7,579 bases of DNA from an uncultured Lachnospiraceae bacterium (GTDB lineage Bacteria > Bacillota > Clostridia > Lachnospirales > Lachnospiraceae). Numbering within the stretch: the first letter of the stretch is position 1; every line of letters begins with the position of its first letter. The stretch lies in contig CAJUNR010000002.1 in NCBI GenBank assembly GCA_910587765.1, positions 35,589 through 43,167 of the forward strand, in the 5' to 3' direction. The translations under genes and the position numbers were made by a program. A model generated the notes under the pieces. The model did no database searches. It had not been told where the DNA came from and was given only the letters and a program-made list of their open reading frames with translations. Positions 1 through 6,095 of this stretch are shown in pieces.

Positions 1-257
1 CCGCATGCGCGTTCAGAAATCCTTCCGGGTATTATCCGTCCGGATGCTGTTTTTTAAGTTCCGCATCTGGACGCCCAATACCCTGTGGTCTGGAAGAATT
101 TCTGCCCGCATGCGCGTTCAGAAATCCTTCCGGGTATTATCCGTCCGGATGCTGTTTTTTGAGTTCCGCATCCGGACGCCCAATACCCTGTGGTCTGGAA
201 GAATATCTGCCCGCATGCGCGTTCAGAAATCCTTCCGGGCATTGTGCGTCCAGATGC
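1..257 (-). repeat. Tandem array of ~105-bp structured intergenic repeat (left array, 2.5 copies)
   Basis: Three copies of one unit: a partial one at 1-47 cut by the window edge, and full 90-bp cores at 63-152 and 168-257, separated by a 15-bp linker with a T-run (TGTTTTTT at 48-55 and 153-160). The period is 105 bp. Each core folds as a long imperfect hairpin. Its outer stem is GCATCYGGAC with GTCCRGATGC, its middle stem AATACCC (77-83) with GGGTATT (132-138), and its inner stem pairs GGAAGAATTTCTG with CAGAAATCCTTCC around a loop containing GCATGCGCG. Strand is given as minus because the orientation matching the right array (A-run, then CAGCATC) reads leftward, the same way as the sigma gene it follows. 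On the plus strand the hairpin plus T-run resembles an intrinsic terminator. Structure and periodicity are seen directly; any function is inference. Confidence 0.9.
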
Positions 258-262
258 TGATT

Positions 263-733
263 TTAGTTCCGCGTCAGCCGCTGCTTTAGTTTTCGGCGTG
301 CGCGCATGAGCCGGGTCTGGACGGCAGTCTCCGTGATATGGAGAAGAGCGGCGATCTCGCGGACGCTGTAATCCTCGTAATAATACAGGTGTATCACTTC
401 CCGGTACCGGATCGGGAGTTCCGATACGGCGCAGAACAGGTCGCTGTATTCCGGCTGTGAGAACGACGGTTCCGCGGTCTGTTCTTCGAGGGAGGATACA
501 TTCCGTCTCCAGAAGGAGCGCCACAGAGAGTGGGACTCATTGACCGCCACGCGGATCAGCCATCTGCGGATGTGCGTTTCGTCCCGGAACGGGGTATCGC
601 ATTCCAGAAGCTTTAAGAACGCGGTCTGCACCACATCCTCCGCGTCCTGCCGGTTCCGGCAGCAGTTCAGCGCCGTGCGGTATACCGCGTCCAGACAGTG
701 TTCCACTGCCAGATCATAGTCCGCCTTCTCCAA
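263..733 (-). CDS. ECF-type RNA polymerase sigma factor (sigma-70 family)
   Basis: A 156-residue protein, normal length for a compact ECF sigma factor, which directs RNA polymerase to a small regulon. Sigma region 2 covers about residues 8-77, including DAEDVVQTAFLKL at 30-42 and RRWLIRVAVNES at 56-67. Sigma region 4 covers about 104-152, with YREVIHLYYYEDYSVREIA and the helix-turn-helix ITETAVQTRLMRARRKL. No extra C-terminal domain is present. The frame stays open upstream to 940, but I chose TTG at 733 because GGAGG (minus strand, 741-745) lies 7 nt before it and the upstream residues do not look like sigma factor. The gene diverges from the PTS gene. The stop codon lies inside the junction of the repeat array, so no anti-sigma partner is visible downstream. 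The family is secure; the subgroup and inducing signal are not known. Confidence 0.88.
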   Translation of the reverse strand: MEKADYDLAVEHCLDAVYRTALNCCRNRQDAEDVVQTAFLKLLECDTPFRDETHIRRWLIRVAVNESHSLWRSFWRRNVSSLEEQTAEPSFSQPEYSDLFCAVSELPIRYREVIHLYYYEDYSVREIAALLHITETAVQTRLMRARRKLKQRLTRN

Positions 734-785
734 AGAAGCACCTCCATTCCATCTGTTCCGGCTGCCCGGTTTCTTTTGCTCTGCT

Positions 786-797
786 GAAAGGCCTTTC
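786..797. promoter_or_regulatory. 12-bp perfect palindrome in the sigma gene leader
   Basis: GAAAGGCCTTTC is a perfect palindrome about 53 bp upstream of the sigma TTG start. It could be a protein-binding site or a small leader hairpin. Nothing in the window identifies a binding partner, and a 12-bp palindrome can arise by chance. Confidence 0.3.
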
Positions 798-866
798 AAT
801 AGATAAACGCCTGACAGATTAAAAATATCACAAAAAAGGGAAAAATAACAAAATAAAAGTTCCCTA

Positions 867-895
867 TTGACATCCGTCGGATTCCGTGTTACATT
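867..895 (+). promoter_or_regulatory. Sigma-A-type promoter of the PTS/alpha-galactosidase transcript
   Basis: The -35 box TTGACA (867-872) is a perfect consensus match. It is followed by exactly 17 bp and a -10 box TACATT (890-895, 4 of 6). Transcription should start near 902, giving a leader of about 60 nt before the PTS start codon. The LacI-type operator at 905-920 covers the expected start site, a classic repression geometry. This is the best promoter candidate in the divergent gap. Confidence 0.75.
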
Positions 896-939
896 ATGAA
901 CATAATGAACGCGCGTACATATTGAACAAAAATGTAACA
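887..939. repeat. Nested inverted repeats around the PTS transcription start
   Basis: TGTTACATT (887-895) and AATGTAACA (931-939) are perfect 9-bp inverted arms, the left one containing the -10 box. Inside them lies a second perfect inverted repeat, CATTATG-AA-CATAATG (892-907). Both are distinct from the CG-centred operator at 905-920 that lies between the outer arms. They may bind a second regulator, fold in the leader RNA, or be remnants of operator duplication. The symmetry is seen directly; the role is unknown. Confidence 0.5.
905..920. promoter_or_regulatory. Candidate LacI-family operator (cre-like)
   Basis: ATGAACGCGCGTACAT is a 16-bp palindrome with 7 of 8 base pairs matching and a central CG, the hallmark of LacI/GalR-family operators. 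Against the general cre form TGWAANCGNTNWCA the inner 14 bases match at 12 positions. It begins about 10 bp after the -10 box, where a bound repressor would block initiation. The likely ligand is the LacI-type protein encoded at 5038-6045, but CcpA binding (carbon catabolite repression) is an alternative the sequence cannot exclude. Confidence 0.6.
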
Positions 940-964
940 TGGAAAATGGATGAAGGAGGATATC

Positions 965-2377
965 ATGGCTTACAATTATTCAAAGATTGCAGAAGATGTG
1001 ATCAAGTGCATCGGCGGGCAGGAAAATATCAAGTCCGTAGCCCACTGTGCGACACGTTTAAGAATCATCGTTGTGGACAGAGAGATCATCGACGAAGAAG
1101 GAATCGGCAACATCGAAGGAGCGAAGGGAACCTTTTTCACGGCCGGCCAGTTCCAGATCATCTTCGGAACCGGGCATGTCAACCGTGTCTATGACGAAGT
1201 CCTCAAGCACGGGATCAGCGAGACAACGGCCAGCGAAGCCAAAGAAGCGAAGATGGACGGAAAAAATCAGCTTCAGAAAGCCATTCGTACGTTTGGCGAC
1301 GTCTTCGTTCCGGTTATTCCGGCTCTGGTGGCGACCGGTTTGTTCCTGGGCTTAAAAGGCGCTCTTTTAAACGACAATTTCCTGTCTCTGCTCGGCATGA
1401 GTGTGGCGGACGTGCCCCAGACGTTCAGCGTACTGGTGGAAGTTCTGTCCGGAACGACGTTTGCCTTTCTTCCGGCCATTGTCTGCTGGTCCACCTTCCG
1501 GGTGTTTGGCGGTTCTCCTGTGCTGGGACTGATTCTCGGCCTGATGCTGGTCAACGGCTCTCTGCCCAACGCTTATTCGGTGGCGGATCCGTCCAGCGGC
1601 GTGACACCTCTGTATCTGTTCGGCATGATTCCCATCGTCGGCTATCAGGGCAGTATCCTTCCTGCTTTCGTGGCGGGTGTGATCGGCAGCAAGCTGGAGA
1701 AAAAACTCCGCAAGACGGTGCCGGCGACCTTTGATTTTATGATTACGCCGTTTCTTGTACTGCTGATTATGCTGGTGCTGTCGCTGGTCGTGATCGGGCC
1801 GCTGTTGCATTCCTTTGAGAATATTCTGCTGGCAGTCGTGGAAGCAGGATTGAATCTGCCGCTGGGCCTGGGCGGAGCGTTTGTCGGATTCTTCTGGTCC
1901 ATCATTACACTTACGGGCGTGCACCATATTTTCAATATGCTGGAGATCAGCCTGCTGGCCAGCACCGGGTTCAATCCTTTTAACGCGATCCTCTGCATGT
2001 GCGGCTTCTCTTCCTCGGCGGTCTGTCTGGCCATTTCTTTAAAAGCGAAGAAGAAGGAAGTACGGGCCATCGGCCCCAGCGCCACGGCGTCTGCGTTGCT
2101 GGGAATCGGAGAACCGGCGTTGTTCGGCGTCATTCTCCGCTACGGCCTGAAACCGTTTATTTTAAGCTGCTGCGTCAATTGCGTGGCCGGCATGGTCGCC
2201 ATGCTTCTGGGGATGCAGGGAAGCGGCAACGGAATCACTACGATACCGGGAATCCTTCTGTACATTTACTCGACCAACCAGTTGCTGATGTACATTCTTC
2301 TGGCGGCGGCTACGTTTGCGTCCGCTTTCGCGCTCACATGGATGTTCGCGGTGCCCAAAGAAGTGATGGAAGAATGA
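965..2377 (+). CDS. scrA: PTS system EIIBC component, sucrose family
   Basis: A 470-residue membrane permease of the glucose-sucrose PTS superfamily that imports and phosphorylates a disaccharide, probably sucrose. The N-terminal IIB domain (about 1-90) carries the phosphocysteine motif, with Cys28 in HCATRLR. A linker leads to the IIC domain (about 105-465), which has around ten hydrophobic segments, a TGVHHIFNMLE motif and the substrate-site motif GIGEPALFG with Glu383. The protein ends after IIC with no IIA domain, so it must borrow IIA, as SacP-type permeases do. I chose ATG 965 over the in-frame ATG 950 because AGGAGG (954-959) sits 5 nt before 965 and lies inside the longer reading. It is first in a likely operon with the alpha-galactosidase, under the promoter at 867-895. 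Sucrose specificity is inferred from family resemblance and the GH32 neighbour; trehalose-type or other disaccharides are less likely. Confidence 0.88.
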   Translation: MAYNYSKIAEDVIKCIGGQENIKSVAHCATRLRIIVVDREIIDEEGIGNIEGAKGTFFTAGQFQIIFGTGHVNRVYDEVLKHGISETTASEAKEAKMDGKNQLQKAIRTFGDVFVPVIPALVATGLFLGLKGALLNDNFLSLLGMSVADVPQTFSVLVEVLSGTTFAFLPAIVCWSTFRVFGGSPVLGLILGLMLVNGSLPNAYSVADPSSGVTPLYLFGMIPIVGYQGSILPAFVAGVIGSKLEKKLRKTVPATFDFMITPFLVLLIMLVLSLVVIGPLLHSFENILLAVVEAGLNLPLGLGGAFVGFFWSIITLTGVHHIFNMLEISLLASTGFNPFNAILCMCGFSSSAVCLAISLKAKKKEVRAIGPSATASALLGIGEPALFGVILRYGLKPFILSCCVNCVAGMVAMLLGMQGSGNGITTIPGILLYIYSTNQLLMYILLAAATFASAFALTWMFAVPKEVMEE

Positions 2378-2405
2378 CAGGACAGAACCAGGAAAATGTC
2401 AGGTT

Positions 2406-2696
2406 TATAAAAAACAGCATCTGCCCGAATGTAACCCCGGAAGGATTTTACGGAACAAAATGAGGTCAGATGCGGAACTATAAAAAACAGCATCTGCCCG
2501 AACGCAGTCCCGGAAGGATTTTACAGAACGGAGTGAGGGAAAATTCTTCCAGACGCTGGGGTGAAGTGAGGGCGGATGCGGAACTATAAAAAACAGCATC
2601 TGCCCGAACGCAGTCCCGGAAGGATTTTACAGAACGGAGTGAGGGAAAATTCTTCCAGACGCTGGGGTGAAGTGAGGGCGGATGCGGAACTATAAA
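2406..2696 (+). repeat. Tandem structured intergenic repeat (right array, 3 copies) between PTS and alpha-galactosidase genes
   Basis: This array fills most of the 335-bp gap after the PTS stop. Copy A (core 2417-2473, 57 bp) is a shortened unit whose outer stem GCATCTG/CAGATGC is intact. Copies B (2490-2579) and C (2596-2685) have 90-bp cores; 2469-2590 is identical base for base to 2575-2696, a 106-bp period. The fold is an outer stem GCATCTGCCC/GGGCGGATGC (one G-T pair), a short wobble-rich middle stem, and an inner stem GGAAGGATTTT/AAAATTCTTCC (one G-T pair). Each core is preceded by AAAAAACA and followed by GGAACTATAAA. The family is the same as at 1-257: CCGGAAGGATTT, TTCTTCCAGAC and GATGCGGAACT are shared. 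The last copy ends about 10 bp before the next gene's Shine-Dalgarno. The array is expected to be transcribed in the mRNA; it has no T-run on the plus-strand exit side, so it should not act as a simple terminator for this operon. Confidence 0.9.
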
Positions 2697-2712
2697 TAAG
2701 GAGAGATCGCGT

Positions 2713-4911
2713 ATGATCGGGATACTGGAAAAAGAAGCAGGAGAAAAGCTGCTGTTTCTGAATACCTGCGGCGCCTCGCTGGTGCTGCAGATTACAGGGA
2801 GCGGTTATGTGTTCATGCCCTACTGGGGCGGAAGAATCGAATGTACGGACATCCGCTACGTCATCGCGGATATTACCAGAGGCAGTTATCTGGCGGACGC
2901 CAACGGGCAGAAGGACTTTAAGCTGGAACAGATGCCACAGATCTATCCCTCTCACGGATATTCGGATCTGAGGGAGCCCGCCTTTGCCTTTGTCTACGAG
3001 GACGGGTCCAGGATCACGGATCTGCGTTACCGTTCCCATTGGATCCACAGGGACAAGGAAAAACTTCCGGGTCTGCCGTCCGTGCGTCCGGCGGACGACA
3101 GCGAAGTGCTGGAGCTTGTGCTGTACGACGATGTGAAGCAGGTGGAGGTGACGCTGACTTTCACGGTCTATGAATCCCACGATGCCATCACCCAGTCGGT
3201 ACGCGTGGAAAATAAAAGCGGGGAGAAAATCCGCATTGAAAAGCTGTGTTCCGCCAGCGTGGATTTGTTGAACTGTGAGTATGATCTTCTGCATCTGGCG
3301 GGGGCCTGGGCCAGGGAATTTCAGATCAAGAGGCGGCGTCTGGAACAGGGCATGCAGTCTCTGGGCAGCACCCGGGGCGCCGGAGGACATGGACAGAACC
3401 CGTTTGCGGCGCTGATCTCCCCGGAGACGGACGAGGATCACGGGAACGTCTATGCCATGAACTTTGTCTACAGCGGCAATTTCCTGGCCGGCGCGGAAGT
3501 GGATATGCACCAGAATACCCGTTTCCAGATGGGAATCCATCCCTTTGATTTTGCCTGGACGCTGCTGCCGGGCGAACGCTTTCAGGCGCCGGAGGCGGTG
3601 ATGGTCTATTCCGGTCAGGGTCTGGGGCGGATGTCCCGGATCTTCCATAAGCTGTACAGAGACTGCCTGATTCCTGCGCGCTTTGCCCGCCGGGAGCGAC
3701 CGGTGCTTCTGAACAGTTGGGAAGCGAACTATTTTGATTTTCATAAGGAAGGTCTGGTGTCGCTGGCGGGAGAAGCGGCCCGGGTCGGGGCGGAGCTTTT
3801 CGTGCTGGACGACGGCTGGTTCGGAAAACGAAACGATACCACCTCTTCGGTGGGAGACTGGGCGCCCAATGAGGAAAAGCTCGGCGGGACGCTTCCGGAG
3901 CTGATTCGGGACATCGAGGATAAGGGAATCGCTTTCGGGCTCTGGTTTGAGCCGGAGATGGTCTCTCCGGACAGCGATCTGTACCGGGCGCATCCGGAGT
4001 GGGTGATGCAGGTGCAGGGCCGGAGACTGGAGATGTCCCGGGATGAGTACGTGCTGGATCTGAGCAATCCCGAGGTGTGCGATTATATCATCGAGAGCAT
4101 CGGCCGCATTCTCGGAAGCTGTCATATTGTCTATGTGAAATGGGATATGAACCGCAATTTCACCAATATGGGTTCCGGGTATCTGAGCGCAGACCGCCAG
4201 AAGGAGCAGGCGCACCGCTATATGCTGGGGCTGTACCGGGTGATGGAGACGCTGACGGACAGGTTCCCGGACGTTCTCTTTGAAAGCTGCGCGGGCGGCG
4301 GCGGACGCTGCGATCCGGGGATGCTGTACTATATGCCGCAGGTGTGGATCAGCGACGACACCGACGCCATGGAGCGGCTGCGGATGCAGTACGGAAGCTC
4401 CCTGATCTATCCGTCTTTGGTGATGGGATGTCATATATCGGAGGTTCCGAATCATCAGACCGGCCGGCAGGAAAGTCTGCGGACCCGGACTGCGGTGGCC
4501 TCCTGGGGTAATCTGGGACTGGAACTGAACCTGAACCGAATCGACGAGGAGGAGAAAAGGAACATCGCGGAGGAAGTGGCGTTTTACAAGAAAATAAGAC
4601 CGACCGTGCAGTTCGGGACGCTGTACCGTCTGAAGGGCCTGCAGTCCGGGAACGAATATGCCTGGATGCATGTGAGCGAAGACGGGAGACAGGTTGCGGT
4701 CACGTATGTCCGGCCCCTTGCCAGTCCGAATACGGTGTCCAGACGCCTGAAGCTTACCGGGCTCTGTCCGGATGCCGGATATCGGGCGGAGGAAGACGGA
4801 CGGGTCTACTGCGGACGGGAGCTGATGAACGTGGGGCTTTCGCCGGGAAAGATCCGGACCGACGCCTATTCCAGACAGTGGGTGTTTGAACGGGTGGAAG
4901 AAAGCAGATGA
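2713..4911 (+). CDS. aga: Alpha-galactosidase, glycoside hydrolase family 36
   Basis: A 732-residue cytoplasmic enzyme (no signal peptide) that hydrolyses terminal alpha-galactosyl residues, for example from raffinose, stachyose or melibiose, by a retaining mechanism. The N-terminal beta-sandwich spans about 1-330, the (beta/alpha)8 barrel about 331-640, and a C-terminal beta domain follows. Landmarks are Trp336 in NSWEANYF, Asp366-Asp367 in LDDGWFGKR, nucleophile Asp478 in KWDMNR, Cys526 in ESCAGGGGR, and acid/base Asp548 in WISDDTDA. As I recall, Asp478 and Asp548 carry the same numbers in Geobacillus AgaB, which suggests a colinear full-length protein and supports this start. AAGGAGA (2698-2704) lies 8 nt before the ATG. 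The gene is downstream of the PTS gene and separated from it by repeats; co-transcription is likely. The family has some alpha-N-acetylgalactosaminidases, but alpha-galactosidase is the much better guess here. Confidence 0.93.
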   Translation: MIGILEKEAGEKLLFLNTCGASLVLQITGSGYVFMPYWGGRIECTDIRYVIADITRGSYLADANGQKDFKLEQMPQIYPSHGYSDLREPAFAFVYEDGSRITDLRYRSHWIHRDKEKLPGLPSVRPADDSEVLELVLYDDVKQVEVTLTFTVYESHDAITQSVRVENKSGEKIRIEKLCSASVDLLNCEYDLLHLAGAWAREFQIKRRRLEQGMQSLGSTRGAGGHGQNPFAALISPETDEDHGNVYAMNFVYSGNFLAGAEVDMHQNTRFQMGIHPFDFAWTLLPGERFQAPEAVMVYSGQGLGRMSRIFHKLYRDCLIPARFARRERPVLLNSWEANYFDFHKEGLVSLAGEAARVGAELFVLDDGWFGKRNDTTSSVGDWAPNEEKLGGTLPELIRDIEDKGIAFGLWFEPEMVSPDSDLYRAHPEWVMQVQGRRLEMSRDEYVLDLSNPEVCDYIIESIGRILGSCHIVYVKWDMNRNFTNMGSGYLSADRQKEQAHRYMLGLYRVMETLTDRFPDVLFESCAGGGGRCDPGMLYYMPQVWISDDTDAMERLRMQYGSSLIYPSLVMGCHISEVPNHQTGRQESLRTRTAVASWGNLGLELNLNRIDEEEKRNIAEEVAFYKKIRPTVQFGTLYRLKGLQSGNEYAWMHVSEDGRQVAVTYVRPLASPNTVSRRLKLTGLCPDAGYRAEEDGRVYCGRELMNVGLSPGKIRTDAYSRQWVFERVEESR

Positions 4912-4940
4912 TTGACTATTGAGGACGAATCTTCTAAAAT
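4912..4940 (+). promoter_or_regulatory. Sigma-A-type promoter of the lacI-scrB transcript
   Basis: TTGACT (4912-4917, 5 of 6) and TAAAAT (4935-4940, 5 of 6) are separated by 17 bp. The -35 box begins at the base immediately after the alpha-galactosidase stop codon. Transcription should begin near 4947, leaving a leader of about 90 nt before the LacI-type gene. This would let the regulator and the GH32 gene be expressed independently of the PTS promoter. Confidence 0.75.
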
Positions 4941-4998
4941 AGATGCAGGTATACTCCGAGCGTCCTCTGTCCGGACATGCGCGTGTGCACGGCCGGAC
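4921..4998. repeat. Inverted repeats in the promoter and leader of the regulator gene
   Basis: GAGGACG (4921-4927) and CGTCCTC (4961-4967) are perfect 7-bp inverted arms that bracket the -10 box. TGTCCGGACA (4968-4977) is a perfect 10-bp palindrome with a central CG. GTCCGG (4969-4974) also pairs with CCGGAC (4993-4998) to make a leader hairpin. Autoregulation by the LacI-type protein through the CG-centred palindrome is possible, but this site does not closely match the candidate operator at 905-920. Confidence 0.4.
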
Positions 4999-5037
4999 GG
5001 GGGCGGGGGTAAATGTTTTAGAAGGATGTGAATCAAT

Positions 5038-6045
5038 ATGGCAGCAAGTATGCAGGATGTCGCAGAAAAGGCAGGAGTCTCCCGGGCGACGGTGTCCCGG
5101 GTGCTCTCCAACCATCCGTCTGTGACGGCGGCCACCAGAAAGAACGTGCTGAACTGGGTAGAGAAGCTGGGCTATGAGCCGAATCTGATCGCGCAGAGTC
5201 TGGCCGGGAACAGTACCAGTCTGATCGGAGTGATGGTCCCGGAGATCGCCTATCCTTTTTTCAGCGAGATTATAGAAGCAATTGAAAATCAGGCATTTTA
5301 TGAAGGCTATAATGTCATTATCTGCAATACCAGACGCAGTCTGGAAAAAGAGCGGAATATTCTGACCGAATTAAAGCAGAGGAAAGCGGACGGGATCATC
5401 GCGGTTCCGGTATCGGTGGAGCAGAGCGCGGGTTCCTATCGGAGGGTCAATCTTCCGGTCACCATGATCACAAAGAAGATGGAAGGGTTCCATTCGGTTT
5501 TTGTCAATCACTATGACGGCGGCGCGCAGATGGCGAAGCATTTTCTGAACGTGGGATTTCAGAAGATGGGGTACATCGGTCCGATTTCCAGAAGCATCTC
5601 CGCCAGAAAATACGCAGGCTTCCGGGAGTATCTTCTGGCGAATCAGGCCAGTGTCGCGGACGTCATCGAGTGTGATCCGCCGGAAAACATGAACGCGACG
5701 CAGGTATACGAGAATGTGAAAAAATATGCGGCGGTTCACGGGATCCGCAGCGAGGTTTTCTTTGCAAACGACGATATCACGGCCTGCGAAGCCATGGCGG
5801 CGCTGATTGATCTCGGCTACTCGATTCCGCGGGACATTGCGGTGGCGGGATTTGACAATTCCCTTCTGGCAAAAGAGGCGACGCCCAAGCTGACCTCTCT
5901 GGCGCAGCCTCTGGAGGAGATCGGGAAGAAAGCGGTGGAAGTCCTCTTAGGGCAGATCCGGCAGAAGACGGAACCGCAGATGTATGAACTGGAGACGCGG
6001 GTAGTAGCAAGGGCGTCCACAGTGAACTGGAAGTTCCGGCAGTAG
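5038..6045 (+). CDS. LacI-family transcriptional regulator, probable sucrose/galactoside repressor
   Basis: A 335-residue protein of normal LacI/GalR length. The N-terminal helix-turn-helix (about residues 5-25) reads MQDVAEKAGVSRATVSRVLS. It is followed by the hinge helix with Leu55 in IAQSLAGN, the residue that inserts into the operator's central CG step. The periplasmic-binding-protein-like core (about 62-330) includes IGVMVPEIAYPFFSEI and, near the C-terminus, AVAGFDNSLLA, both usual for effector-binding members. The start at ATG 5038 is supported by AGGATGTGA (5023-5031), a near match to the 16S tail, about 6 nt upstream. It sits between alpha-galactosidase and sucrose-6-phosphate hydrolase genes, so it is probably the local ScrR-like repressor, with the CG-centred palindrome at 905-920 as its likely target. 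The inducer is unknown. I give no symbol because several LacI paralogues would look the same. Confidence 0.92.
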   Translation: MAASMQDVAEKAGVSRATVSRVLSNHPSVTAATRKNVLNWVEKLGYEPNLIAQSLAGNSTSLIGVMVPEIAYPFFSEIIEAIENQAFYEGYNVIICNTRRSLEKERNILTELKQRKADGIIAVPVSVEQSAGSYRRVNLPVTMITKKMEGFHSVFVNHYDGGAQMAKHFLNVGFQKMGYIGPISRSISARKYAGFREYLLANQASVADVIECDPPENMNATQVYENVKKYAAVHGIRSEVFFANDDITACEAMAALIDLGYSIPRDIAVAGFDNSLLAKEATPKLTSLAQPLEEIGKKAVEVLLGQIRQKTEPQMYELETRVVARASTVNWKFRQ

Positions 6046-6095
6046 AAACAGGCCCTGTCTGTGAGCGGAGGATGACATACGGCAGGAGCAGAAAT

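Noticed and set aside
1..257. CRISPR array
   Set aside because: The whole 105-bp period is repeated, including the linker. There are no unique spacers of constant length and no cas genes.
5..289. Open reading frame of 94 codons with internally repeated peptide
   Set aside because: It is the translation of the 105-bp tandem DNA repeat; the period is a multiple of three, which keeps the frame open. No ribosome binding site or family resemblance.
734..940. N-terminal extension of the sigma factor up to 940
   Set aside because: The extra 69 residues come from A/T-rich non-coding sequence and the PTS promoter region, and a GGAGG-led TTG at 733 gives a protein of normal family length.
2584..5115. 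843-codon open frame on the minus strand
   Set aside because: It is antisense to the clearly coding GH36 gene, rich in His/Pro/Arg as expected from a GC-rich shadow frame, and has no recognisable domain.
6048..6058. Operator or terminator between the regulator and scrB (ACAGG-C-CCTGT)
   Set aside because: Only 5-bp arms with a one-base centre, no central CG and no T-tract; likely chance.
6072..6095. Eight-residue longer start for the GH32 protein
   Set aside because: The ATG at 6072 directly touches its purine-rich stretch with no spacing, while ATG 6096 has AGGAG at a normal distance.
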